Shown piece by piece: positions 9,218-19,846 of a stretch of DNA of 43,584 nucleotides (its first letter is position 1; each line of letters starts with the position of its first letter). Source of the DNA: Xanthobacteraceae bacterium (GTDB lineage: Bacteria; Pseudomonadota; Alphaproteobacteria; Rhizobiales; Xanthobacteraceae). Made by a program: the position numbers and the translations under genes. The notes under the pieces were generated by a model. That model was given only the letters and a program-made list of their open reading frames with translations. It had not been told where the DNA came from and did no database searches. The DNA is taken from the NCBI GenBank assembly GCA_031291445.1, contig JARLJA010000026.1, positions 1 to 43,584 of the forward strand, read 5' to 3'.

Positions 9218-10129
9218 CTATCCGATCCCTTCCACCAACCTCGCAACTCGTCCTCCCGTCTTGGTCTTTTTGGTGTTGTTATTATTGTTGTGATTGTGGG
9301 TCGCGTCGGCGCGGCCGGTGCTCGGCCGGCCGGTCATGGCCTTTTCGATGTTTTTGGCCATGGCGACAAGCCGTGGCCCGATGTCCTGGATCAGTCTGTC
9401 CTCGGAAAACTTGAAGGCCGGCGCGCCGCAGTTGAAGGCATAGGGGCCGGTGCCGTCGTTCAGCGACAGGGCGACGCCGGCGGCGTGGATGTCGCCGTGC
9501 CATTCGCCGGCGGAAACCGTGAAGCCGTGTTTGGCGACCATCTCGCCGGCGCGGTCGATGCCCTCGCGGATCTTCGGCCAGCGGTTGCCGGCCTGTTCGC
9601 GCAGTTCCCGCAGCAGCGCGTTGCGCTCGTCGTCGGGCAGCGCCAGCAGGTAGGCACGCCCCATCGCGGTGGTCGCGATCGGAATCCGCGAGCCGACGTC
9701 GAGCAGCACGCCCACCGTGAGGTCGCCGCGGCTCTGGCCGAAATAGATCATGCTGAGACGGTCGCGGGCGCCGATCGCCACGGCGCCGCCGGTCTCCCGC
9801 ATCAGCTGGTCGCGGAACGGATCCGAAACGTGGCGAATGCCGAGATTGGCGAGAGCGGAATAGCCGAGCGCCATCGCCGCCGGCGCCAGCTGGTACTTCT
9901 CGAACCGCGGAACCGGGGTCAGGTAACCGAGCTTGGTGAGCGTATAGGTCAATCGCGAAATCGTCGGCTTCGGCAGGTTGGTGCGCGCGGCGATTTCCTG
10001 GTTGCCGAGCAGGCCGTCCTGCGGACGGAACGCGCGCAGTACATCAAGCCCCCGCGACAGCGCGATAACAAAATTCCGATCGGTCGCGCCTTTCTTATCG
10101 GACTTATCGGACTTCTCGGGTCGCTTCAT
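9218..10129 (-). CDS. IclR-family transcriptional regulator, PimR-like
   Basis: Probable regulator of the divergent pim operon, 303 aa. The start MKRPEKSDKSDKKG at 10129 gives a lysine-rich lead of about 15 residues. The winged helix-turn-helix follows (VIALSRGLDVLRAF, NQEIAARTNLPKPTISRLTYTLTKLGYL), then an IclR effector domain (ETGGAVAIGARDRLSMIYFG, RIPIATTAMGRAYLLALP, GFTVSAGEWHGDIHAAGVAL). The protein ends oddly: after the effector domain comes a tail with HNHNNNNN and TKKTKTGG, coded by an AAY run, which IclR proteins normally lack. IclR regulators of aromatic and dicarboxylate catabolism can activate or repress. Which applies here, and the ligand, are unknown. Control of pimFABCD and perhaps livGFHM is inferred from position. 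Confidence 0.88.
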   Translation of the reverse strand: MKRPEKSDKSDKKGATDRNFVIALSRGLDVLRAFRPQDGLLGNQEIAARTNLPKPTISRLTYTLTKLGYLTPVPRFEKYQLAPAAMALGYSALANLGIRHVSDPFRDQLMRETGGAVAIGARDRLSMIYFGQSRGDLTVGVLLDVGSRIPIATTAMGRAYLLALPDDERNALLRELREQAGNRWPKIREGIDRAGEMVAKHGFTVSAGEWHGDIHAAGVALSLNDGTGPYAFNCGAPAFKFSEDRLIQDIGPRLVAMAKNIEKAMTGRPSTGRADATHNHNNNNNTKKTKTGGRVARLVEGIG

Positions 10130-10312
10130 GCGCGTTGCTTCATACGTGGGCCGCACCGTTCCTCGTTGACAACGGACGCTCTTCAAAATAACCCTCCGTG
10201 TCAAGCTGTGAAATTAAATTCCGCGGTGCGAAATCAACGTTGGAATGCGCGAAAAATGGGCAGTTTCGTACCATTCGCGCCTCGCCGATGCGGAGCGACA
10301 GGGAGAGAGCGC
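10130..10312. promoter_or_regulatory. Divergent pimR/pimF control region
   Basis: 183 bp without a gene. Two -35-like hexamers face each other: TTGACA at 10166-10171 on the plus strand and TTGACA at 10204-10199 on the minus strand. They would give overlapping divergent promoters, but clear -10 boxes are not visible. A 17-bp inverted repeat, ATTCCGC-GGT-GCGAAAT, lies at 10218-10234 (6 of 7 arm positions match) and is a candidate IclR-type operator just downstream of the pimF-side promoter. A second GCGCGAA/TTCGCGC pairing flanks about 10247-10281. Confidence 0.4.
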
Positions 10313-12412
<2,100 letters not shown>

Positions 12413-12417
12413 TCATC

Positions 12418-14091
12418 ATGGCCTATGTTGGCGAGACGTATTATCCGGAAGGCGTGCGCTGGAGCGCGCCGATCCCGTTCGGGACGCTGCCCGGCCTGCT
12501 GGCCGAGGCGGCCACGGCTTATGGCGAACGGCCGGCGATCGAGTTTCGCGACCGGCCGATCAGCTTCGCCGAACTCGGCGCCATGGTCGACACCGCGGCG
12601 GCGGCCTTGCTGCGGGCCGGCCACGGTCGCGACAGCTCGGTGGCTCTGTTTCTCGGCAACACGCCCGACCATCCGACCTGCTTCTTCGGCGCGCTGAAGG
12701 CCGGCGCCCGCGTCGTCCACCTCAGCCCGCTCGACGGCGAGCGGGCGCTGTCGCACAAGATCACCGACAGCGGCGCCCGGGTGCTGATCACCAGCGATCT
12801 CGCCGCGCTATTGCCCACCGCGCTGAAGTTTCTCGAACGCGGGCTGATCGACCGCCTGGTGGTCTGCGAGGACGCGACCTGGGGCGAGGTCGGCATCCCC
12901 AGGGCGCCGATCCCGTCCTCGCCGGCGATCACCACCTATCGCGACTTCGTCAGGGACGCGGCGCCGCCTTCGGCGTGGCCGGCGATCGATCCGCAGGACG
13001 TCGCGCTGCTGCAATACACCGGCGGCACCACCGGGCTGCCGAAGGGCGCGATGCTGACCCACAAGAACCTGACCTCCGCGGTCTCGATCTACGACGTCTG
13101 GGTCGCACCGGCCAGGGCCGCGCGCAACCAGGCCGAGCGGGTGATCTGCGTGCTCCCGCTGTTCCACATCTACGCGCTGACGGTGATCCTGCTGCGCAAC
13201 CTCAAGAACGGCGACCTGATCTCGCTGCACCAGCGCTTCGACGTCGACGCGGTGATGCGCGACATCGAGGTCAAGCGCGCGACCGCGTTCCCCGGCGTTC
13301 CGACCATGTGGATCGCGATCGCCAACCTGCCGGATCTCGACAAGCGCGACCTGTCGTCGCTGGCGATGATCGGCTCCGGCGGCGCGCCGCTGCCGGTCGA
13401 GGTCGCCAAGGTGTTCGAGGGCAAGACCGGCATCAAGCTGCGCAGCGGCTGGGGCATGACCGAGACCTGCTCGCCCGGCACCGGCCATCCGGCGGAAGGC
13501 CCCGATAAGCCGGGCTCGATCGGCCTGATGCTGCCCGGCATCGAGCTGGACGTGGTCGGGCTCGACAATCCGGCCCGCGTCCTCGGCGTCGGCGAGACCG
13601 GCGAGCTCAGGATCCGGGGGCCGAACGTCACCAAGGGCTACTGGAACAAGCCGCAGGAGAGCGCGGAGTCCTTCGTCGGCGACCGCTTCCTGACCGGCGA
13701 CATCGGCTACATGGACGCCGACGGCTACTTCTTCCTGGTCGACCGCAAGAAGGACATGATCATCTCGGGCGGCTTCAACGTCTATCCGCAGATGATCGAG
13801 CAGGCGATCTACGAACACCCCGCCGTGCAGGAGGTCATCGTGCTCGGCGTGCCCGATGACTATCGCGGCGAGGCGGCCAAGGCCTACGTCACCCTGAAAG
13901 CCGGCGCGCAGCCGTTCTCGCTCGACGACCTGCGCACGTTCCTGACCGGCAAGATCGGCAAGCACGAACTGCCGGTCGCGCTCGAATTCCGCGACCAGCT
14001 GCCGCGCACGCCGGTCGGCAAGCTGTCCCGCCACGAGCTTCGCTCCCAGGAGCGGCGCCACGTTTCCCAAGAACCCGCAACCACAAGGTAA
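12418..14091 (+). CDS. pimA: PimA-type long-chain/dicarboxylate CoA ligase
   Basis: AMP-forming acyl-CoA synthetase of 557 aa that activates the imported acid to its CoA thioester at the entry of the pathway. The P-loop TGGTTGLPKG is at residues 201-210. The adenylate-binding GWGMTETCSPG lies in the middle of the protein. The hinge region reads LVDRKKDMIISGGFNVYPQMIE, and the catalytic lysine is K535 in TPVGKLSRHE near the C-terminus. The length fits FadD-like ligases. It begins 5 bp after pimF and ends 6 bp before pimB. In Rhodopseudomonas the pimFABCDE operon serves straight-chain dicarboxylates such as pimelate and fatty acids. The exact chain length accepted here cannot be read from the sequence. 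Confidence 0.93.
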   Translation: MAYVGETYYPEGVRWSAPIPFGTLPGLLAEAATAYGERPAIEFRDRPISFAELGAMVDTAAAALLRAGHGRDSSVALFLGNTPDHPTCFFGALKAGARVVHLSPLDGERALSHKITDSGARVLITSDLAALLPTALKFLERGLIDRLVVCEDATWGEVGIPRAPIPSSPAITTYRDFVRDAAPPSAWPAIDPQDVALLQYTGGTTGLPKGAMLTHKNLTSAVSIYDVWVAPARAARNQAERVICVLPLFHIYALTVILLRNLKNGDLISLHQRFDVDAVMRDIEVKRATAFPGVPTMWIAIANLPDLDKRDLSSLAMIGSGGAPLPVEVAKVFEGKTGIKLRSGWGMTETCSPGTGHPAEGPDKPGSIGLMLPGIELDVVGLDNPARVLGVGETGELRIRGPNVTKGYWNKPQESAESFVGDRFLTGDIGYMDADGYFFLVDRKKDMIISGGFNVYPQMIEQAIYEHPAVQEVIVLGVPDDYRGEAAKAYVTLKAGAQPFSLDDLRTFLTGKIGKHELPVALEFRDQLPRTPVGKLSRHELRSQERRHVSQEPATTR

Positions 14092-14097
14092 TCTGTC

Positions 14098-15285
14098 ATG
14101 ACCGATGCCGTTATCGTTTCGACTGCCCGCACCCCGATCGGCAAGGCCTATCGCGGCGCGCTCAACGCCACCGAAGGCGCCACGCTGCTCGGCCATGCCA
14201 TCGGCGCGGCGGTGGCGCGCGCCAAGGTCGATCCCGCCGAGATCGAGGACGTGGTGATGGGCTGCGCCCTGCAGCAGGGTTCCACCGGCGGCAACATCGC
14301 GCGCAAGGCGCTGCTGCGCGCCGGCCTGCCGGTGCAGGTCGCCGGCACCACCATCGACCGCCAGTGCGCCTCGGGCCTGCAGGCGATCGCGCTGGCGGCG
14401 CGCTCGGTGCTGTTCGACGGCGTCGAGATCGCGGTCGGCGGCGGCGGCGAGTCGATCAGCCTGGTGCAGAACGACAAGATCAACACCTTCCACGCGGTCG
14501 ATCCGGAGCTGCAGAAGATCAAGGGCGACGTCTACATGCAGATGATCGACACCGCCGAGGTGGTGGCGAAGCGCTACGGCATCTCGCGCGAGCGGCAGGA
14601 CGAGTACGCGCTGGAAAGCCAGCGCCGCACCGCCGCGGCCCAGCAGGGCGGCAAGTTCAAGGACGAGCTGGCGCCGATCACCACGGTGATGGGCATCGCC
14701 GACAAGGCCACCGGCGCCATCACCATGAAGGAAGTCACGCTCGGCCAGGACGAAGGTCCGCGCCCCGACACCAGCGCCGAGGGTCTCGCCAGCCTCAAGC
14801 CGGTGCGCGGCGACGGCTTCTGCGTCACCGCCGGCAACGCCAGCCAGCTGTCCGACGGCGCCAGCGCCACGGTGATCATGAGCGACAAGGAAGCGGCCAA
14901 GCGCGGGCTGAAGCCGCTCGGCATCTTCCGCGGCTTCGTCTCCGCCGGCTGCGAGCCCGACGAGATGGGCATCGGCCCGGTCTACGCGATCCCGCGGCTG
15001 CTCAAGCGCCACAACCTCAAGATCGACGACATCGACCTGTGGGAGTTGAACGAGGCCTTCGCGGTGCAGGTGCTGTACTGCCGCGACAAGCTCGGCATCG
15101 ACCCGGAGAAGCTCAACGTCAGCGGCGGCGCGATCGCGGTCGGCCACCCCTACGGCATGAGCGGGGCGCGGCTCACCGGCCACCTCCTGATCGAGGGCCG
15201 CAGCCGCAAGGCCAAGTACGGCGTCGTCACCATGTGCGTCGGCGGCGGCATGGGCGCGGCCGGCCTGTTCGAGTTCCTTCAGTAA
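14098..15285 (+). CDS. pimB: PimB-type acetyl-CoA acyltransferase (3-ketoacyl-CoA thiolase)
   Basis: Thiolytic cleavage of 3-ketoacyl-CoA, the last step of each beta-oxidation round. At 395 aa it is the normal thiolase length. The nucleophilic C90 is in [11 protein letters not shown]350 in [16 protein letters not shown], and the acid/base C380 in [15 protein letters not shown]. All catalytic residues are present. The start ATG 14098 lies 6 bp after pimA. After its stop a GC-rich hairpin separates it from the acyl-CoA dehydrogenase genes. The degradative type is suggested by the operon and by the absence of an acetoacetyl-CoA reductase nearby. Confidence 0.95.
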   Translation: MTDAVIVSTARTPIGKAYRGALNATEGATLLGHAIGAAVARAKVDPAEIEDVVMGCALQQGSTGGNIARKALLRAGLPVQVAGTTIDRQCASGLQAIALAARSVLFDGVEIAVGGGGESISLVQNDKINTFHAVDPELQKIKGDVYMQMIDTAEVVAKRYGISRERQDEYALESQRRTAAAQQGGKFKDELAPITTVMGIADKATGAITMKEVTLGQDEGPRPDTSAEGLASLKPVRGDGFCVTAGNASQLSDGASATVIMSDKEAAKRGLKPLGIFRGFVSAGCEPDEMGIGPVYAIPRLLKRHNLKIDDIDLWELNEAFAVQVLYCRDKLGIDPEKLNVSGGAIAVGHPYGMSGARLTGHLLIEGRSRKAKYGVVTMCVGGGMGAAGLFEFLQ

Positions 15286-15296
15286 TCGTCGCGAAA

Positions 15297-15319
15297 GGCG
15301 CGGCCCGCCGGGCCGCGCC
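15297..15319 (+). terminator. Strong GC hairpin between pimB and pimC (attenuator or processing signal)
   Basis: Perfect 10-bp stem GGCGCGGCCC (15297-15306) with GGGCCGCGCC (15310-15319) and a 3-base loop, followed by GTTTCC. The weak T run argues against full termination. Inside an operon, such a hairpin can reduce read-through or protect the upstream mRNA. A good Shine-Dalgarno (AGAGGAGAG) follows for pimC. Confidence 0.45.
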
Positions 15320-15350
15320 GTTTCCCCGGACAAGTTCAGAGGAGAGACCG

Positions 15351-16541
15351 ATGGATCTCAGCTTCAGCAAGGAAGAGCTGGCGTTCCGCGACGAGGTGCG
15401 CAGCTTCTTCCGCGACAACCTGCCGCCTGCCATCCGCGAGAAGATCGTCGAGGGCCACCACGTCAGCAAGGAGGACCTCGTCACCTGGTCTCGCATCCTC
15501 AACAAGAAGGGCTGGGGCGTGCCGCACTGGCCGGTCGCCCACGGCGGCACCGGCTGGAGCCCGGTGCAGCAGTACATCTTCCTGGAGGAACTGCAGGCCA
15601 CTCCGGCGCCGTCGCCGCTGGCGTTCGGCGTCAACATGGTCGGCCCGGTGATCTACACCTTCGGCAACGAGGAGCAGAAGAAGTACTACCTGCCCCGCAT
15701 CGCCAACCTCGACGACTGGTGGTGCCAGGGCTTCTCGGAGCCGGGCTCGGGATCGGACCTCGCCTCGCTGAAGACCTCCGCCAAGCGCAAGGGCGACGTC
15801 TACGTGATCAACGGCCAGAAGACCTGGACCACGCTGGCGCAATACGCGGACTGGATCTTCTGCCTGTGCCGCACCGACCCGAGCGCCAAGAAGCAGTCCG
15901 GCATCTCCTTCATCCTGGTCGACATGAAATCGCGCGGCATCACGGTGCGGCCGATCCAGACCATCGACGGCGGCCGCGAGGTCAACGAGGTGTTCTTCGA
16001 CGACGTCGAGGTGCCGGTCACCAACCTGGTCGGCGAGGAGAACAAGGGCTGGGACTACGCCAAGTTCCTGCTCGGCAACGAGCGCACCAACATCGCCCGC
16101 GTCGGCATGTCCAAGGAGCGCATCCGCCGCATCAAGGAACTGGCCTCCCAGGTGATGGCCGGCGACAGGCCAGTGATCGAGGATCCGCGCTTCCGCGAGC
16201 GGCTCGCCGCCACCGAGATCGAGCTCAAGGCGCTCGAATTGACCCAGATGCGGGTGGTCGCCAACGAGAGCAAGAACGGCAAGGGCAAGCCGGACCCGGC
16301 GTCCTCGATCCTCAAGATCAAGGGCTCGGAGATCCAGCAGACCATCACCGAACTCCTGCTCGACGTCATCGGCCCGTTCGGCGCGCCCTACGCGCCCGAG
16401 CAGGACGACGGCGGCAACGAGCTCGCCGACTGGACCACGACGATCGCGCCCGGCTACTTCAACTATCGCAAGGTGTCGATCTACGGCGGCTCCAACGAAA
16501 TTCAGCGCAACATCATCGCCAAGGCCGTGCTCGGCCTGTGA
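15351..16541 (+). CDS. pimC: PimC-type acyl-CoA dehydrogenase, large subunit
   Basis: FAD enzyme forming trans-2-enoyl-CoA, 396 aa. The N-terminal helical domain starts LSFSKEELAFRDEVRSFF. The middle beta domain has the FAD/substrate signature QGFSEPGSGSDLASLKT near residues 125-141. The C-terminal helical domain ends IYGGSNEIQRNIIAKAVLGL. At the position where medium-chain enzymes have the catalytic glutamate (YEGT) this protein has Gly (YGGS), so the base must lie elsewhere or be supplied by the partner. In R. palustris PimC and PimD are described as the large and small subunits, and here their genes are 47 bp apart. The start ATG 15351 has AGAGGAGAG ahead. Confidence 0.94.
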   Translation: MDLSFSKEELAFRDEVRSFFRDNLPPAIREKIVEGHHVSKEDLVTWSRILNKKGWGVPHWPVAHGGTGWSPVQQYIFLEELQATPAPSPLAFGVNMVGPVIYTFGNEEQKKYYLPRIANLDDWWCQGFSEPGSGSDLASLKTSAKRKGDVYVINGQKTWTTLAQYADWIFCLCRTDPSAKKQSGISFILVDMKSRGITVRPIQTIDGGREVNEVFFDDVEVPVTNLVGEENKGWDYAKFLLGNERTNIARVGMSKERIRRIKELASQVMAGDRPVIEDPRFRERLAATEIELKALELTQMRVVANESKNGKGKPDPASSILKIKGSEIQQTITELLLDVIGPFGAPYAPEQDDGGNELADWTTTIAPGYFNYRKVSIYGGSNEIQRNIIAKAVLGL

Positions 16542-16588
16542 CGAATTGGCCGGTGACCAACGGCATCGTGTGATTTGAGGATCAGGTA

Positions 16589-17740
16589 ATGGATTTTGAT
16601 CTGTCGGAGGAGCAGCGTCTCCTCAAGGATAGCGTCGACGGCCTGCTGGGCGATTCCTACGATTTCGAGCAGCGCAAGAAATACGGCGCCGAGAAGGGCG
16701 GCTGGAGCAAGTCGGTGTGGAGCAAGTTCGCCGAGCAGGGCCTGCTCGGCCTGCCGTTCAGCGAGAGCGACGGCGGCTTCGGCGCCGGCGCGGTAGAAAC
16801 CATGATCGTCATGGAGGCGCTCGGCAAGGCGCTGGTGCTCGAGCCGTATCTGGCGACGGTCGTGCTCGGCGGTGGCTTCCTGCGCCACTGCGGCTCGGCG
16901 GCGCAGAAGGCGGAGCACCTGCCCTCGCTGATCGACGGCAGCAAGACGCTTGCCTTCGCCCAGCTCGAGAAGAACTCGCGCTACGATCTCGCCGACGTCT
17001 CGACCACGGCGAAGAAGAGCGGCGCCGGCTTCGTGATCGACGGCGAGAAGTTCGTGGTGCTGCACGGCGACACCGCCGATACGCTGGTGGTCACCGCCCG
17101 GACCGGCGGCGGCCAGCGCGACCGCGCCGGCATCGGCGCGTTCCTGGTGCCGGCCAATGCCAAGGGCGTCACCGTCAAGGGCTATCCGACCCAGGACGGC
17201 CTGCGCGCCGCCGACATCACCTTCAACGGCGTCGAGGTCGGCGCGGACGCTGCGCTCGGCGATCCGGCCAACGCGCTGCCGCTGATCGAGCAGGTGGTCG
17301 ACGACGCGCGCATCGCGCTGTGCGCCGAAGCGGTCGGCGCCATGGAGGAATCGCTCAAGACCACGGTCGAGTACATCAAGACCCGCAACCAGTTCGGCGT
17401 GGCGATCGGCACCTTCCAGGCGCTGCAGCACCGTGGCTCCGACATGTTCGTGGCGCTGGAGCAGGCCCGCAGCATGTCCTACTTCGCCACCATGGCGGGG
17501 ACCTTCGACGACGCCAGGGAGCGCGCCACCGCGGTGGCCGCGGCCAAGGTGCAGATCGGCCGCTCCGCCCGCTTCGTCGGCCAGCAGGCGATCCAACTCC
17601 ATGGCGGCGTCGGCATGACCATGGAGTTCAAGATCGGCCACTACTTCAAGCGGCTGACCATGATCGAGAGCGCGTTCGGCGACGCCGACTACCACCTGCG
17701 CCGGGTCAGCGACCTAGGCGGCCTGGTCGGCGACCAGTAA
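16589..17740 (+). CDS. pimD: PimD-type acyl-CoA dehydrogenase, small subunit
   Basis: Second acyl-CoA dehydrogenase-family protein, 383 aa, the last gene of the operon. It begins MDFDLSEEQRLLKDSVDGLL and has the family's central and C-terminal domains (TRNQFGVAIGTFQALQHRGSDMF near residues 264-286, then AIQLHGGVGMTMEFKIGHYFKRL). The QSSGGRG-like FAD contacts are less conserved than in PimC, as usual for the small subunits of two-gene acyl-CoA dehydrogenases. It probably forms a heteromer with PimC. In R. palustris a further gene, pimE, is reported. No such gene follows here, because a terminator comes next and then glpK. Confidence 0.93.
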   Translation: MDFDLSEEQRLLKDSVDGLLGDSYDFEQRKKYGAEKGGWSKSVWSKFAEQGLLGLPFSESDGGFGAGAVETMIVMEALGKALVLEPYLATVVLGGGFLRHCGSAAQKAEHLPSLIDGSKTLAFAQLEKNSRYDLADVSTTAKKSGAGFVIDGEKFVVLHGDTADTLVVTARTGGGQRDRAGIGAFLVPANAKGVTVKGYPTQDGLRAADITFNGVEVGADAALGDPANALPLIEQVVDDARIALCAEAVGAMEESLKTTVEYIKTRNQFGVAIGTFQALQHRGSDMFVALEQARSMSYFATMAGTFDDARERATAVAAAKVQIGRSARFVGQQAIQLHGGVGMTMEFKIGHYFKRLTMIESAFGDADYHLRRVSDLGGLVGDQ

Positions 17741-17798
17741 AGCGCGATCCGACGCGGGCGCCGCGGCGCCGGATCGGCGCGATCTGCAATGACGGTGT

Positions 17799-17828
17799 CG
17801 GGGGCCTCGCGGCCCCCGTTTTGCTTTT
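17799..17828 (+). terminator. Rho-independent terminator of the pim operon
   Basis: 8-bp stem CGGGGGCC (17799-17806) with GGCCCCCG (17811-17818), a TCGC loop and the tail TTTTGCTTTT. It lies 58 bases after the pimD stop and ends the operon before glpK. Confidence 0.9.
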
Positions 17829-17925
17829 GATCGCAGCCCTGCGGGTTGACGGCGGTGGCCTAATCGGTTTGTTTGCGATCAAGGGCTGAAACGAAAGCCA
17901 AACGAGGAAACCCAGCGAGGCACCC

Positions 17926-19434
17926 ATGGCGTCCCATATCCTGGCCATCGATCAGGGCACGACATCGTCGCGCGCCATTCTGTTTCGCGGCGACATCTCC
18001 ATCGCCGCCCAGGCGCAGCAGGAATTCCCGCAGCATTTCCCGGCCTCGGGCTGGGTCGAGCACGAGCCCGAGGACATCTGGACCTCGACGGTGGCGACCT
18101 GCCGCGAGGCGCTGCGGCGCGCCAGGGTGAGTGCCGCCGAGGTCGCGGCGATCGGCATCACCAACCAGCGCGAGACCACGGTGGTCTGGGACCGCGCCAC
18201 CGGCCAGGCCGTGCACCGCGCCATCGTTTGGCAGGATCGCCGCACCGCCGAGATCTGCGAGAAGCTCAAGGCCGATGGTCACGAGCCGGCGGTGTCCGCC
18301 AAGACCGGGCTGATCATCGATCCGTATTTCTCCGGCACCAAGGTCGCGTGGATCCTCGACCACACGCCGGGCGCCCGCGCCCGCGCCGAGCGCGGCGAAC
18401 TGCTGTTCGGCACCGTCGACAGCTACCTGTTGTGGCGGCTCACCGGCGGCAAGGCCCATGCCACCGACGCCACCAACGCCTCGCGCACCCTGCTGTTCAA
18501 CATCCACACCGGGGCCTGGGACGATGATTTGCTGCAGCTCCTGCGGGTGCCGCGCTCGATGCTGCCGGAGGTCAAGGATTCCTCGGCCGCCTTCGGCGAG
18601 ACCACTGCCGAGCTGTTCGGCGGGCCGATCGCGATCCGCGGCATCGCCGGCGACCAGCAGGCCGCGACCATCGGCCAGGCCTGCTTCACGCCGGGGATGA
18701 TGAAATCGACCTACGGCACCGGTTGCTTCGCGCTGCTCAACACCGGCGCCACCCCGGTGGCGTCGAAGAACAAGCTGCTCACCACCATCGCCTATCAGCT
18801 CGACGGCCAGCGCACCTACGCGCTCGAGGGCTCGATCTTCGTCGCCGGCTCGGCGGTGCAATGGCTGCGCGACGGGCTCGGCATCATCGGGCAGGCCGCC
18901 GAGACCGGCCCGCTGGCCGACCAGTCGGATTCGACGCAGTCGGTCTATCTGGTGCCGGCCTTCGTCGGCATGGGCGCGCCATACTGGAATCCGCGGGTCC
19001 GCGGCGCCTTGTTCGGCCTGACCCGCAACACCGGGCCGGCCGAACTGGCGCACGCGGTGCTGGAGAGCGTCTGCTACCAGACCTACGACCTGTGGGCGGC
19101 GATGCGCGCCGACTGGCCCGACGCGCAGGCCGTCAACACCGTGCTGCGGGTCGACGGCGGCATGACGGCGTCGGACTGGACCATGCAGCGGCTCGCCGAT
19201 CTGCTCGACGCCCCGGTCGACCGTCCGGTGATCCAGGAGACCACGGCGCTGGGCGCGGCCTATCTCGCCGGCCTCGGCGCCGGTCTCTATCCGGAGCCGA
19301 CGCGCTTCGCCGACAACTGGCGCCTCGAGCATCGCTTCAAGCCCAACATGAGCGCGGCCACCCGCACCCGCAAGCTCAAGGGCTGGGCCCTTGCGGTGAA
19401 GGGCGTGCTGGCGAGTGCCCCCGAGGCGGAGTAG
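17926..19434 (+). CDS. glpK: Glycerol kinase
   Basis: ATP-dependent phosphorylation of glycerol to sn-glycerol 3-phosphate, cytoplasmic, FGGY family, 502 aa. The phosphate loop DQGTTSSR is at residues 9-16. Glycerol contacts R82, E83, Y134 and D243 match the E. coli R83, E84, Y135 and D245. The FGGY signature [20 protein letters not shown] is in the C-terminal half. The loop that binds fructose 1,6-bisphosphate in E. coli (with Arg236) is shortened and carries Pro at the equivalent position, so that inhibition is probably absent. It stands alone: no glpF, glpD or glpR is visible nearby. A terminator upstream isolates it from the pim operon. Confidence 0.96.
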   Translation: MASHILAIDQGTTSSRAILFRGDISIAAQAQQEFPQHFPASGWVEHEPEDIWTSTVATCREALRRARVSAAEVAAIGITNQRETTVVWDRATGQAVHRAIVWQDRRTAEICEKLKADGHEPAVSAKTGLIIDPYFSGTKVAWILDHTPGARARAERGELLFGTVDSYLLWRLTGGKAHATDATNASRTLLFNIHTGAWDDDLLQLLRVPRSMLPEVKDSSAAFGETTAELFGGPIAIRGIAGDQQAATIGQACFTPGMMKSTYGTGCFALLNTGATPVASKNKLLTTIAYQLDGQRTYALEGSIFVAGSAVQWLRDGLGIIGQAAETGPLADQSDSTQSVYLVPAFVGMGAPYWNPRVRGALFGLTRNTGPAELAHAVLESVCYQTYDLWAAMRADWPDAQAVNTVLRVDGGMTASDWTMQRLADLLDAPVDRPVIQETTALGAAYLAGLGAGLYPEPTRFADNWRLEHRFKPNMSAATRTRKLKGWALAVKGVLASAPEAE

Positions 19435-19503
19435 CACCAGGTCACGCGATCGCGCTGCGGCGCGAACGGTGATCCGAAACAACCGGGAAGGAATACGGCG
19501 ACG

Positions 19504-19752
19504 ATGTCGCGACGCATCGACAAGTCATGGGTGGTCCTGAGCAGCCTGGAAAATTCCGAGGGCGATCGCTGCGTCGATCTGTTCCGCCGGCCCGACGGCA
19601 GCTTCGGCTTCGAGGAGTTTCGCCGCGACGTGGAGGACGCCGGCCACTGGACGCCGGTGGCGTATTATTCGGGCCAGGGCTTCGCCACGAAGGACGACGC
19701 CATTGCCGCGGCGAACCGGGCCGTGGTCTGGCTGCGCGAGGAGCGGGACTAA
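19504..19752 (+). CDS. Small conserved hypothetical protein (82 aa)
   Basis: Not recognised as a named family. The 82-residue product is charged and without signal peptide or membrane helix. It has an alternating beta-like first half (WVVLSSLE, RCVDLFRRPDGSFGFEEF) and an Ala-rich helix at the end (TKDDAIAAANRAVVWLREER). This layout looks like a small alpha/beta domain. It starts 69 bp after glpK on the same strand with ATG 19504 and could share its transcript. The coding pattern (strong third-position GC) supports a real gene. No function is assigned. Confidence 0.7.
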   Translation: MSRRIDKSWVVLSSLENSEGDRCVDLFRRPDGSFGFEEFRRDVEDAGHWTPVAYYSGQGFATKDDAIAAANRAVVWLREERD

Positions 19753-19800
19753 CTCCACGTCGAGCGATCACGCCTCCAAGGTCTCCGGATGTTCATTGCT

Positions 19801-19826
19801 GTCATCCCCGCTTTCGCGGGGGACGA
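19801..19826. repeat. REP-like palindrome between convergent genes
   Basis: GTCATCCCCGC-TTTC-GCGGGGGACGAC forms an 8- to 11-bp stem with a TTTC loop. The GTCATCCCCGC...GCGGGGA outline is a widespread alphaproteobacterial REP form. It lies between the convergent 82-aa gene and the ribbon-helix-helix gene and may serve both as terminator. Confidence 0.65.
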
Positions 19827-19846
19827 CGTGAGGAGCGCGTGCTTTC

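Noticed and set aside
12808..15333. Very long open frame (over 800 codons) on the minus strand opposite pimA and pimB
   Set aside because: It is a by-product of high third-position GC in the real genes. Its translation is an Arg/Asp/His/Ala-rich low-complexity string with no domain, while the plus strand has intact catalytic motifs.
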